From NCBI GenBank assembly GCA_001512665.1, contig LFSF01000044.1:1-48932 (forward strand): a stretch of 48,932 bases of DNA, given 5' to 3'. Shown piece by piece: positions 41,658 through 48,932 of this stretch; the stretch's first letter is position 1, and each line of letters opens with the position of its first letter. Source of the stretch: Clostridiales bacterium DTU073 (lineage in GTDB: Bacteria; Bacillota; Peptococcia; DRI-13; DTU073). Both the position numbers and the translations under genes were made by a program. Under the pieces are notes generated by a model. That model ran no database searches. It saw only the letters and a program-made list of their open reading frames with translations, and was not told the DNA's origin.

Positions 41658-42440
41658 TTACTTAAGTAAAGGGCGTCTATAGAAAAAAGGCGCAACCGTT
41701 TCGTACCCCATTTCCCTGGCTTGGATAAGCTGCTCCGTACTTCCTGTAAACAAAATACCGCCCGGACGTAATGAAGCAAAAAAATTTAAATAAAGCTGTT
41801 CTTTAATTTCTTCCTTAAAATAAATCACAACATTTCTACAAACAATAAAATCCATCTGTTTAGGAAATGGGTCAACTAACAAATTATGATTTCTAAAAGA
41901 TACCGATTTTTTTAGGTCATTTTTTATGTAATAATTTTCTCCTTGCACATTAAAATATTTATTTAAAAATTGCTCAGATACATTCTGCATACTTTTGGCT
42001 ATATAAACTCCTTCTCTCGCCTTATTTAAAATATCCTTATCACAATCAGTTGCTAAAACAGTGTACTTTTGTTTGGGAAAATACTCCTCCATAATCATAG
42101 CCAGACTATAAGGTTCTTCCCCGGTTGAACATCCTGCACTCCAAATATATAATCTTTTGTCATCAATAATTAATTGCGGCAATATTTTTTTCTTCATAAT
42201 TTCCCATTGTGTGGGATTACGAAAAAACTCTGATACGTTTATTGTGGTATGTTCAAAAAACTCATGACAAAGCTGCTTGTCTCTAACTAAAGAATCAACA
42301 AATAACTCATAGTTTGTTCCAAAACTTTTATTTTCCATAAAAGAATTAATTCGTCGCTCCATTTGCTTTCTCTTGTAACCTGATAAATCATAATTTAACT
42401 TTTGTTTTAAAGCTACTACAAATTTCTCATAATTATCCAT
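41658..42440 (-). CDS. cheR: Chemotaxis protein methyltransferase CheR
   Basis: A 260-residue protein with an N-terminal helical domain (QKLNYDLSGYKRKQMERRIN) and a SAM domain IWSAGCSTGEEPYSLAMIME, then TDCDKDILNKAREGVY, and DFIVCRNVVIYF. CheR methylates glutamates on chemoreceptors. No cheB or receptor is adjacent. ATG 42440 has an ACGGGTGAG site. The flagellar operon at the left of the window makes a chemotaxis role sensible. Firm by motifs. Confidence 0.93.
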   Translation of the reverse strand: MDNYEKFVVALKQKLNYDLSGYKRKQMERRINSFMENKSFGTNYELFVDSLVRDKQLCHEFFEHTTINVSEFFRNPTQWEIMKKKILPQLIIDDKRLYIWSAGCSTGEEPYSLAMIMEEYFPKQKYTVLATDCDKDILNKAREGVYIAKSMQNVSEQFLNKYFNVQGENYYIKNDLKKSVSFRNHNLLVDPFPKQMDFIVCRNVVIYFKEEIKEQLYLNFFASLRPGGILFTGSTEQLIQAREMGYETVAPFFYRRPLLK

Positions 42441-42587
42441 TTTCTCACCCGTCTGTCTTTATATTTGTATAGCATATTTCGTTTATTTATTTCTTTCTAT
42501 CAAGTCAAAATTCCTGCCAATAAATCATAAAAGTGCAATAAATCTAAGTAAACAAACACTAATTTTACATTAATTTGAAAAATAAAC

Positions 42588-43307
42588 TCACTTTTTGTAA
42601 GTTAAAAAAGAGATGAACAAACTTATCTCGTATAAAACAAGCATCGGTAAAGCTAACATAATCTGTGAAATAACATCAGGCGGAGTTAAAATTGCGGCAA
42701 GAATAAAAATGATTACGATAACATACCTTCTGTTATGTCGTAACTTTTCTGGATTTAAAAGGCCACCCTTTGTTAAAAGATATGTGACGATAGGTATTTC
42801 AAAAGCTATCCCAAACGGAAGTAAAAAACCCAACACAAAAGTAAAATATTTTGAAGCTGAAATCATCGGAGATAAAGCTATGCTACATTCGACGACAAGA
42901 AATTCAAGAGCCAAATCCAAAACAAAATGATAAGCAAAAATAATTCCCAGGCTAAATAAAACAACACTGGATAAAAATATAGACCAAAAAATTCTTCTTT
43001 CTTTCGGATATAAAGCCGGTAAAACAAAAGCGATCAACTGCCACAAAATTATCGGAGAAGCAAGAATTAAACCACCGAAAAAGGCTATCTTAATTTGGAG
43101 CAGAAATCCTTCCGTAACAGTAAGCAAAACAAGTTCCTGTCCTAATCTATCCAATGGCGCGACCAGAATAGAAAAAATCTCCTTCTGCCAAAAAATAAAA
43201 GAAATCACCATACCTAAAAAAAGAGCTACCAAAGATATAATCAACCTTTTGCGCAGCTCATTTAAATGTTCTATAAGTGTTAATTTTCTTTCTTCCACTT
43301 TCTTCAT
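42588..43307 (-). CDS. tatC: Sec-independent protein translocase TatC
   Basis: A 239-residue membrane protein with six helices. N-terminal EHLNELRKRLIISLVALFLG, the F-P segment LVAPLDRLGQELVLLTVTEG, the loop FVLPALYPKERRIFW, the P-rich FGIAFEIPIVTYLLTK and a terminal LTPPDVISQIMLALPMLVL. TatC is the twin-arginine signal receptor. ATG 43307 has a GGTGAAG site. It follows tatA by 26 bases in a minimal tatAC unit. Confidence 0.95.
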   Translation of the reverse strand: MKKVEERKLTLIEHLNELRKRLIISLVALFLGMVISFIFWQKEIFSILVAPLDRLGQELVLLTVTEGFLLQIKIAFFGGLILASPIILWQLIAFVLPALYPKERRIFWSIFLSSVVLFSLGIIFAYHFVLDLALEFLVVECSIALSPMISASKYFTFVLGFLLPFGIAFEIPIVTYLLTKGGLLNPEKLRHNRRYVIVIIFILAAILTPPDVISQIMLALPMLVLYEISLFISFLTYKK

Positions 43308-43333
43308 TTCTTCACCTGGAAAATAATTAAATT

Positions 43334-43534
43334 TTATTTATTTACTTCTTCATTTGGTGTATCCTTTTTTAATTCTTCAGCATTGAGTTCATTTTCAAAA
43401 TCCTTTTTCGCTTTCTTAAACTCAGACAAAGCTTTGCCTAAGGACCGACCAACTTCGGGAAGTTTACCCGGTCCAAAAAGAATTAAAACAATGACCAGTA
43501 TTAATATTAATTCCGGTGCCCCTATGGAAAACAT
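43334..43534 (-). CDS. tatA: Sec-independent protein translocase TatA
   Basis: A 66-residue protein: [20 protein letters not shown], the hinge [20 protein letters not shown] and a charged amphipathic helix and tail. TatA forms the pore with TatC. A longer frame from 43552 (ATG) exists, but ATG 43534 is seven bases after GAGGGGGGTG and matches the family start. No tatB homologue is seen, as is common in Gram-positive bacteria. Confidence 0.95.
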   Translation of the reverse strand: MFSIGAPELILILVIVLILFGPGKLPEVGRSLGKALSEFKKAKKDFENELNAEELKKDTPNEEVNK

Positions 43535-43650
43535 CCGGCACACCCCCCTCATAAATCAACAATAATACACTATTTTTTATATACTGACATTATAACCTTT
43601 CTTACGCAAAAACAAAATACATAGAAATATAAAAGTACTTTATAAACATA

Positions 43651-43692
43651 AAACGCTAACTTTACATCCATAAATCAGTAAAGTTAACGTTT
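43651..43692 (-). terminator. Hairpin after speD
   Basis: Fifteen-base arms with one mismatch (AAACGCTAACTTTAC at 43651-43665, partner at 43678-43692). T tract is weak, so terminator strength is uncertain; the position just after the speD stop fits. Confidence 0.6.
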
Positions 43693-43730
43693 TAAGAATT
43701 ACATCGTCGGTATCGAATAAATACCCCTCC

Positions 43731-44108
43731 CTATAAATTTACCGCTTGTTTTTGAATCCCCTCAATTAAACCACGTTTTACTTCGGTAGCTGTCATATGT
43801 TGAGCATTGAATTTCTCAACTAAAAAATTACAGGCATCCCAAGGATTAACTCTCTCTCCACAAGTAAAAACATCAACAGCAGCATATCCTAACTCTGGCC
43901 ATGTGTGGATTGCTAAATGGGATTCAGAAATAACTACCACTCCACTTACTCCTTGAGGACTAAACTTATGAAACACATACTCTCTAACCTCAGCTCCTGC
44001 CTCCAGTGCTGCATTAACCATAAATTCTTCAACCTTTTTTACATCATTTAGAACTTCAAATGTACATCCATAAATTTCAGCAAGCACATGACGGCCCAAT
44101 GCATCCAT
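43731..44108 (-). CDS. speD: S-adenosylmethionine decarboxylase proenzyme, class 1B
   Basis: A 125-residue proenzyme. The self-cleavage site is [16 protein letters not shown], where the Ser after Glu becomes the pyruvoyl cofactor; [15 protein letters not shown] holds a catalytic Cys. The enzyme makes decarboxylated SAM for spermidine synthesis. It is monocistronic here, with no speE in view. ATG 44108 has AAGGGGG upstream. A promoter is predicted at 44188-44215. Confidence 0.96.
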   Translation of the reverse strand: MDALGRHVLAEIYGCTFEVLNDVKKVEEFMVNAALEAGAEVREYVFHKFSPQGVSGVVVISESHLAIHTWPELGYAAVDVFTCGERVNPWDACNFLVEKFNAQHMTATEVKRGLIEGIQKQAVNL

Positions 44109-44187
44109 TTACCATGCCCCCTTTATTCTTTTTTCTTTTTTGATTACCCCTCCTATAAAAAAAAATAGAGGTCTGTCAACCAAATAA

Positions 44188-44215
44188 ATTTTAGCATATA
44201 TTAGCATGATGTCAA
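44188..44215 (-). promoter_or_regulatory. Candidate sigma-A promoter of speD
   Basis: On the minus strand TTGACA (44210-44215), 16 bases, TAAAAT (44188-44193), about 80 bases before the speD ATG. Confidence 0.65.
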
Positions 44216-44304
44216 TAATTTGTTTGCATTAAATTTTACCTAAATAGCCTTTTATGTATTATATGAAAAAAACTCAGTACAGTTGTTTTATATATTCATA
44301 AAAA

Positions 44305-44350
44305 AAGATCAGTCACACTCAAGTATGAATACTTGTAAGTGGCTGATCTT
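44305..44350 (-). terminator. Intrinsic terminator of the antitoxin gene
   Basis: A long hairpin: AAGATCAGTCAC pairs with GTGGCTGATCTT (one G-U) and inner CAAGTAT with ATACTTG; on the minus strand it is followed by TTTTTTT. Confidence 0.9.
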
Positions 44351-44372
44351 CTCTTATTATGATACAGCTATT

Positions 44373-45452
44373 TCAATTCGATAAAATAAATTTCTGCTTT
44401 AATTTATTTAAGTGCGTATACGGGAGATATCCTTCCTTTTGTAATCTTCCCACAACAATCCCAGGATGAATTTTTATTGAGTTTGCAAAATCACGAATTT
44501 TTTGTTCACTAAAGGAAGTTCTTGTAATAAACAACTCATAATCTTTTGGAGGTATTAATACATCTTTTGCAAATTGATCTGCTTCTTTTTCATGTTCTTC
44601 AATAAAATCGCTAGTTTCAAAATCAACTAATGTTTTAGTCACTTTCCTTTGAAAAACATGTCCTAACTCATGAAATAAAGAGAACCAAAAAATATCAGCA
44701 TATTTCCCTCTGTTAGTCATGCCCAAAACAACTTTATCTTTGTTAATCCATTTAGTTGCACCATATACACCGGAATTTTTCAAACTAGGAATTAGCACAA
44801 ATGCAACTCCACATTCGGATAAAATTCGAGATAATTGCGGTAAAAAAACAGACGTACTTTGCAAGGTCATTTCTCTAATTTGTGGCAAATAATTTTTAAG
44901 ATTTTTTTCTGAATAGGGTTGAGTTTCAACTTGCCTACCTATATTAATCACTGTTTGAACCCATGCATTGGAATTTAAAATAATTTTTTCATCAACACAT
45001 TGAGTTTTGCGAAATTGGACAAGAAAATCCGGCTTCTTGAATACACTAAAAGATGATATAGAAAAATACTTGAACAGCTCTGATACTTGTTTTGTCTTAT
45101 CTTTTGTAGAGTTAACAACACCAAGTTTTTCAAAATAAGAATAATCGATTAGAGTTAAATCTATTTCTTCATTTCTTTGTGCTTGCAAAGTTTTTATTTC
45201 TATTACTTTTTGGTCATATTTTTTTTGCAAGTCAAGCCACACATCTACACTCGTACCGAGCATTAGAGATAAATTCTTTGCTATTTTTTTAGAAATAGCC
45301 GCTTTCCCATTTATTAATTCGCTTAAGTTTTTGGGGGTTATGTTTAAACGTTTAGCAAACTCCTCTTGTGTCATTTCCAAGTCCTTAATTAAATCTCTTA
45401 GATAATATCCCGGGTGAAATGCGGAGATGTTTTCATATTCTATTTTATTCAT
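44373..45452 (-). CDS. HigA-type antitoxin fused to an ImmA/IrrE-family metallopeptidase
   Basis: A 359-residue protein. The N-terminal XRE helix-turn-helix, HPGYYLRDLIKDLEMTQEEF then AKRLNITPKNLSELINGKAA, is of the HigA/VapI kind. The C-terminal half has an ImmA/IrrE-like zinc site: LFHELGHVFQRK (HExxH) with a later EKEADQFAKDVLIP supplying the third ligand. It probably neutralises the upstream toxin by binding; the peptidase could regulate repressor or toxin stability. ATG 45452 is ten bases after GGAGGTG and overlaps the toxin stop by eight bases. It ends at a strong terminator. Confidence 0.85.
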   Translation of the reverse strand: MNKIEYENISAFHPGYYLRDLIKDLEMTQEEFAKRLNITPKNLSELINGKAAISKKIAKNLSLMLGTSVDVWLDLQKKYDQKVIEIKTLQAQRNEEIDLTLIDYSYFEKLGVVNSTKDKTKQVSELFKYFSISSFSVFKKPDFLVQFRKTQCVDEKIILNSNAWVQTVINIGRQVETQPYSEKNLKNYLPQIREMTLQSTSVFLPQLSRILSECGVAFVLIPSLKNSGVYGATKWINKDKVVLGMTNRGKYADIFWFSLFHELGHVFQRKVTKTLVDFETSDFIEEHEKEADQFAKDVLIPPKDYELFITRTSFSEQKIRDFANSIKIHPGIVVGRLQKEGYLPYTHLNKLKQKFILSN

Positions 45453-45825
45453 AATGATTTGACACCTCCAACACCACAATACACCTTACTATACTACACT
45501 TTGAATTGAAGTCCAATTTATCGGCTTCAGGATTCAAAGGCGGATCTGGTTTAATAATCAAACGATATCCCAATTTTCGTCCAAGATCCATAGCAAATAA
45601 GTCTTTTTTATTTCCTGAAAGTTGATGTAGGCGATAAGTAGGAAAACAAGCGATATCATTCAAAGTCGATGCGCTCTCGATAAAATTTAAAGCAGCAAAT
45701 AATTTTTCTGCAACAATTTCTCCTAAGACTTTCTTTGCTTGTTTATAGTCACTACATAATTTTTTAATTTTATTATTTCCGTATCCTACAATATCTATTA
45801 TACTCACCTTCTCAATTTTAGTCAA
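45445..45825 (-). CDS. RelE/HigB-like toxin
   Basis: Up to 126 residues. The centre and end, including SASTLNDIACFPTYRLHQLS, NKKDLFAMDLGRKLGYRLII and a terminal CIVVLEVSNHYE, resemble the RelE/HigB killer fold. The protein is a likely mRNA-cleaving ribosome-dependent toxin, by analogy only. The start is doubtful: TTG 45825 coincides with the -35 box of a promoter that runs to 45797, so translation probably begins further in, near residue 7 to 12, possibly at GTG 45807 or an unusual codon. The stop overlaps the antitoxin start, the normal coupling for such pairs. Confidence 0.7.
   Translation of the reverse strand: MTKIEKVSIIDIVGYGNNKIKKLCSDYKQAKKVLGEIVAEKLFAALNFIESASTLNDIACFPTYRLHQLSGNKKDLFAMDLGRKLGYRLIIKPDPPLNPEADKLDFNSKCSIVRCIVVLEVSNHYE
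45797..45825 (-). promoter_or_regulatory. Consensus sigma-A promoter of the toxin-antitoxin pair
   Basis: On the minus strand TTGACT (45820-45825), 17 bases, TATAAT (45797-45802). It lies inside the longest open frame of the toxin. Confidence 0.75.
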
Positions 45826-45826
45826 T

Positions 45827-45855
45827 AAAATAATTACCTAAAAGGTAATTATTTT
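45827..45855. promoter_or_regulatory. Palindromic candidate operator of the toxin-antitoxin pair
   Basis: Perfect 13-base arms (AAAATAATTACCT at 45827-45839 and complement at 45843-45855) around three bases, directly upstream of the -35 box. Suited to autorepression by the antitoxin; it could also end hsdR transcription. Confidence 0.65.
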
Positions 45856-45890
45856 TTACTTATTGTTAGCGCAGTTTTTATAATAAATAT

Positions 45891-48800
45891 TTACACCAAC
45901 CCTAAATACTTCTCAAAGAATAGCATTAGCTTTTCGATAATTCCTTGCTTTTTAGCAGCCCTGCCTCCACCAAAGCGAGATACAGGTGGCATTATTTTGT
46001 CAATGGCAGTACCTGTTGTTTTCAGCACACCGTCTCGAAGAGCATTATCAATAAAACGACGGGTTTCTTCAGGCTTTAAATTTTCTTCTTCTATAATTGC
46101 TGCAATATCCGCTTCCTTGCGCTCATGAAGGAATTTGCGCCAATCCTCATCAACCTTTGTAGATATATTGACTTGCTCTATGAAACGCTCGATCAGTTCT
46201 TTCTTACTGCGTAGTTCAAGACTTGAATTAATAGCTTTATCGATTGTTGTGAGAATAGTTTTATCTTTGCAGTTTGATTCTTGATATTTAGCCACAAGCA
46301 TTAAAATATAATCAATGTTTACCTCTATCTGTCTGATAAGTTCAATTTCAAAAATTATGTCATCATTAATAGTTTCTTTATCACTATCAGCGCCTTTTCT
46401 ATATTCCTGATATAGATCAATATAAATGCTCTGATAATCCTGAAAATCCCTTTCTGATAAAATCTCGTTTCCTTCAAATTCATCGAAGGAAGTAAGAATA
46501 TTTCTGAGCCGTAGTATTGCTCCATATAGCCGAATAAAGTCCTTTTGTGCTTCTTCTCCAAGAATAGCTTGTCCAAGGGGATACTGTGTTGTAAGAGTAG
46601 CAATCAATTCTTCATAGCCCGGTTTATACTCACCTTTATCATCATAACCATTATAGTATTCTTCGTATGTTTTTAGCAGTACAATACCGCCTGCATCCTT
46701 ATTGCCGAATAATGCAATAGCTTTGTCTGTTTCTTCTTTCAAGTCCCTGAAGCAAACAATATTTCCGTAAGTCTTAACGCTGTTAAGAATACGATTTGTT
46801 CTTGAGAACGCCTGAATCAGACCATGCTGCCTTAGGTTTTTGTCCACCCATAGCGTATTCAGAGTTGTTGCATCAAAGCCAGTAAGAAACATATTGACCA
46901 CAATCAAGATATCAATCTCCCGATTCTTTACACGAAGAGATAGATCTTTATAATAATTCTGAAACTTATCCGAAGAAGTATCGTAATTTGTATTAAATGT
47001 CTCGTTGTAATCCCTGATAGCCGCATCAAGAAAATCCCTAGTGCTCTGGTCAAGATTCTCCATATTAAAGTCCTCTTCCGGTAACAATCCATTCGGCTCT
47101 TCTTCATTTGCACTAAAACTGAAAATAGTTGCGATGATGAGGTCACGGTTCTTTTCCGCTATCTGCTTTTTGAACTCATTATAGTACCTGATTGCCATTG
47201 GAATCGATGAAGCGGCAAATATAGAGTTAAAACCAGCAACACGCTTTGTTTCACGTTTTTCTATCATTTTCTTGGGGTCTTGTTTATCGGCTTCTTCCCA
47301 TTTGGCAATAAACGTATAAAAATTGCTGCGCTTTGTCTTCTGGTCGAAATGTTCAAGAACATAAGAAACAATATCACTGATTCGCTGTGGGTCTGCCAAA
47401 GCTTTTTCACGGTCTATGCTATAGACTTTTTTATCATTAATATAATCAGGCATCTTAATAGTATTAATAAAATCGATCCTGAAAGGCAGTACATTTCCGT
47501 CATTGATGGCATCCACAATAGTATAAGTATGTAGCTTTTCTCCAAAGGCCTGCTCGGTTGTACGGAGCAGCGGGTTGCCGCCCGAACTAGCATTTGCGGC
47601 AAAAATCGGAGTTCCCGTAAAACCAAAAATATGATAATTCTTAAAATTCTTGGTGATGGCCTGATGCATATCACCAAATTGGGAACGATGGCACTCGTCA
47701 AAAATCAATACCACATGTTTCTTATAAATATCATGCTGTTTGTTTTTACGTATAAATATATCCAACTTCTGAATAGTGGTTACAATGATTTTGTATTCAT
47801 GAGGGTTTCCTTTTTCGTCTCTGTCTTCCAATTGCCTTTGAAGTACCCTTGTCGATGTATTGCCATTTGCCGCGCCCTTTTCAAAGCGGTCGTATTCTTT
47901 CATTGTCTGATAATCCAAATCTTTACGATCAACAACGAACAATACCTTGTCTATGAAAGGCAAGGCAGAAGCCAATTGTGCTGTTTTAAAACTAGTCAAT
48001 GTTTTACCAGAGCCTGTTGTATGCCAGATATATCCCCCAGCGTCTGTTGTACCCATTTTCTTGTAATTGGTTGATATTACAATGCGTGACAATATACGTT
48101 CCGCAGCAGCAATTTGATAAGGACGCATAACAAGGAGCAGCTCCTCGGATGTAAAAACACAATACTTTGTTAGTATATTTAAAATAGTATGCTTAGCAAA
48201 AAATGTTTTGGTAAAATCCACAAGGTCAGGAATGTTTTTATTATTTGCATCGGCCCAAAAGCTTGTGAATTCAAAGCTATTGCTTGTTTTTTTACTTCTT
48301 CGACGTGCACTTTTACTTTGTTCTTTAATATGTGCATTTCTTGTAGTGTTGCTATAATACTTGGTATGAGTTCCATTGGAAATTACAAAAATCTGCACAT
48401 ACTCAAATAAACCCGAAGCTGCCCAAAAACTGTCGCGCTGGTATCTTTTTATCTGATTGAAGGCTTCACGGATAGCAACACCGCGGCGCTTTAACTCCAC
48501 ATGAACTAGTGGAAGTCCATTTACAAGGATTGTTACATCATATCGAGTTTCATGCTTACCGCCTACTTCTTCATATTGATTAATCACCTGCAAGCGATTG
48601 TTATGTATATTTTTCTTATCCAAAAGATAAATGTTCTTCGTTGTTCCATCTTCACGTTTTAAAATCTGGATATGGTCATCCTGAATTTTTCTAGTCTTTT
48701 CAACAATTCCTTCGTTAGCATTGGCAATGCACTCTATAAAAAACTTCTCCCATTCACTATCTGTAAATGTAAAGTTATTAAGCAATTCAAGTTGCTTTCG

Positions 48801-48932
48801 AAGATTTTCTATCAATGCAGCCTCATTGTGGATTGTCAGGTATTCATACCCTTGCGAAATCAGTTGGCGGATAAACTCCCGCTCAAGTTCTGCCTCGCTT
48901 TGATATTTTTCAGGACGGACATTGTATTCAGC
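45891..48932 (-). CDS. hsdR: Type I restriction enzyme HsdR subunit (5' end outside window)
   Basis: At least 1013 codons, open to the right edge; the first Met of the longest closed frame (a TTG at 48815) is not the true start because the frame continues upstream through GYEYLTIHNEAALIENLR. The N-terminal nuclease has YDVTILVNGLPLVHVELKRR (D and ExK). The motor has Walker A IWHTTGSGKTLTSFKTAQL, DEAD-like LIFDECHRSQFGDM, and GFTGTPIF; motif VI is IQAFSRTNRIL. HsdR cuts foreign DNA after translocation. hsdM and hsdS would be expected beyond 48932. It lies 65 bases from the toxin gene. Confidence 0.95.
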   Translation of the reverse strand, partial: AEYNVRPEKYQSEAELEREFIRQLISQGYEYLTIHNEAALIENLRKQLELLNNFTFTDSEWEKFFIECIANANEGIVEKTRKIQDDHIQILKREDGTTKNIYLLDKKNIHNNRLQVINQYEEVGGKHETRYDVTILVNGLPLVHVELKRRGVAIREAFNQIKRYQRDSFWAASGLFEYVQIFVISNGTHTKYYSNTTRNAHIKEQSKSARRRSKKTSNSFEFTSFWADANNKNIPDLVDFTKTFFAKHTILNILTKYCVFTSEELLLVMRPYQIAAAERILSRIVISTNYKKMGTTDAGGYIWHTTGSGKTLTSFKTAQLASALPFIDKVLFVVDRKDLDYQTMKEYDRFEKGAANGNTSTRVLQRQLEDRDEKGNPHEYKIIVTTIQKLDIFIRKNKQHDIYKKHVVLIFDECHRSQFGDMHQAITKNFKNYHIFGFTGTPIFAANASSGGNPLLRTTEQAFGEKLHTYTIVDAINDGNVLPFRIDFINTIKMPDYINDKKVYSIDREKALADPQRISDIVSYVLEHFDQKTKRSNFYTFIAKWEEADKQDPKKMIEKRETKRVAGFNSIFAASSIPMAIRYYNEFKKQIAEKNRDLIIATIFSFSANEEEPNGLLPEEDFNMENLDQSTRDFLDAAIRDYNETFNTNYDTSSDKFQNYYKDLSLRVKNREIDILIVVNMFLTGFDATTLNTLWVDKNLRQHGLIQAFSRTNRILNSVKTYGNIVCFRDLKEETDKAIALFGNKDAGGIVLLKTYEEYYNGYDDKGEYKPGYEELIATLTTQYPLGQAILGEEAQKDFIRLYGAILRLRNILTSFDEFEGNEILSERDFQDYQSIYIDLYQEYRKGADSDKETINDDIIFEIELIRQIEVNIDYILMLVAKYQESNCKDKTILTTIDKAINSSLELRSKKELIERFIEQVNISTKVDEDWRKFLHERKEADIAAIIEEENLKPEETRRFIDNALRDGVLKTTGTAIDKIMPPVSRFGGGRAAKKQGIIEKLMLFFEKYLGLV

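Noticed and set aside
44109-44187. Attenuator hairpin in the speD leader
   Set aside because: The CCTC/GAGG pairing is short and the real Shine-Dalgarno site is separate from it.
47631-48074. 147-residue plus-strand ORF antisense to hsdR
   Set aside because: Shadow of the HsdR motor domain coding strand.

Overview
This 48.9 kb window comes from an AT-rich, anaerobic, spore-forming, flagellated Firmicute, most likely in the class Clostridia (Peptococcaceae or a related group). The inference rests on gene order and gene content: the dprA-topA-trmFO-xerC-hslV-hslU-codY-flgB-flgC-fliE-fliF-fliG block has the same order as in Bacillus subtilis; CodY, a SpoVB-like flippase, DegV/FakA proteins, YlqG/YlqH-like proteins and rubrerythrin are present; and Shine-Dalgarno sites are strong, often with TTG or GTG starts. 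Nearly all genes are on the minus strand.

Layout. 1-3138: start of a flagellar basal-body operon (flgB, flgC, fliE, fliF, partial fliG). 3294-11647: housekeeping operon dprA to codY. 11738-13709: metallo-hydrolase, a Q/S-rich repeat protein and a small membrane protein. 13732-14138: a structured repeat element followed by tRNA-Trp with its own promoter and terminator. 14166-26981: EF-G paralogue, spoVB-like, surE, folE, TPR protein, psd-pssA, dinG, ahcY. 27019-28317: tRNA-Arg, trmL, two more copies of the structured element and an overlooked 46-residue Cys-rich ORF. 28314-37789: ylqH/ylqG-like pair, degV-fakA, two proteins of unknown or general function, beta-CASP nuclease, TrpB2-type enzyme, rubrerythrin. 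37921-38726: REP-like hairpin and a seven-tRNA operon (Pro-Glu-Asp-Thr-Tyr-Gln-Leu) with terminator and promoter. 38820-44350: a possible degenerate nuclease-fold protein, an FtsA-like protein with a long extension, cheR, tatC-tatA, speD. 44373-48932: an accessory defence-type segment with a toxin gene, an antitoxin/ImmA-type metallopeptidase fusion, and a type I restriction HsdR subunit cut by the window edge.

How genes work together. dprA/topA/xerC serve DNA handling; hslUV is an ATP-dependent protease; codY links GTP and branched-chain amino acid status to transcription; psd-pssA make phosphatidylethanolamine; fakA/degV activate exogenous fatty acids; ahcY and speD belong to SAM metabolism; tatA/tatC form a minimal twin-arginine translocase.

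The most interesting signal is not a gene. Two ~210-base elements (13753-13970 and 27831-28034) share a conserved core but have different terminal inverted repeats, and several helices change by compensatory substitution, so base pairing seems to be what is selected. A third copy (27709-27808) has lost the branched interior while keeping the basal helices. This looks like an undescribed structured RNA or a structured miniature mobile element. Intergenic stretches not listed hold nothing I can recognise.
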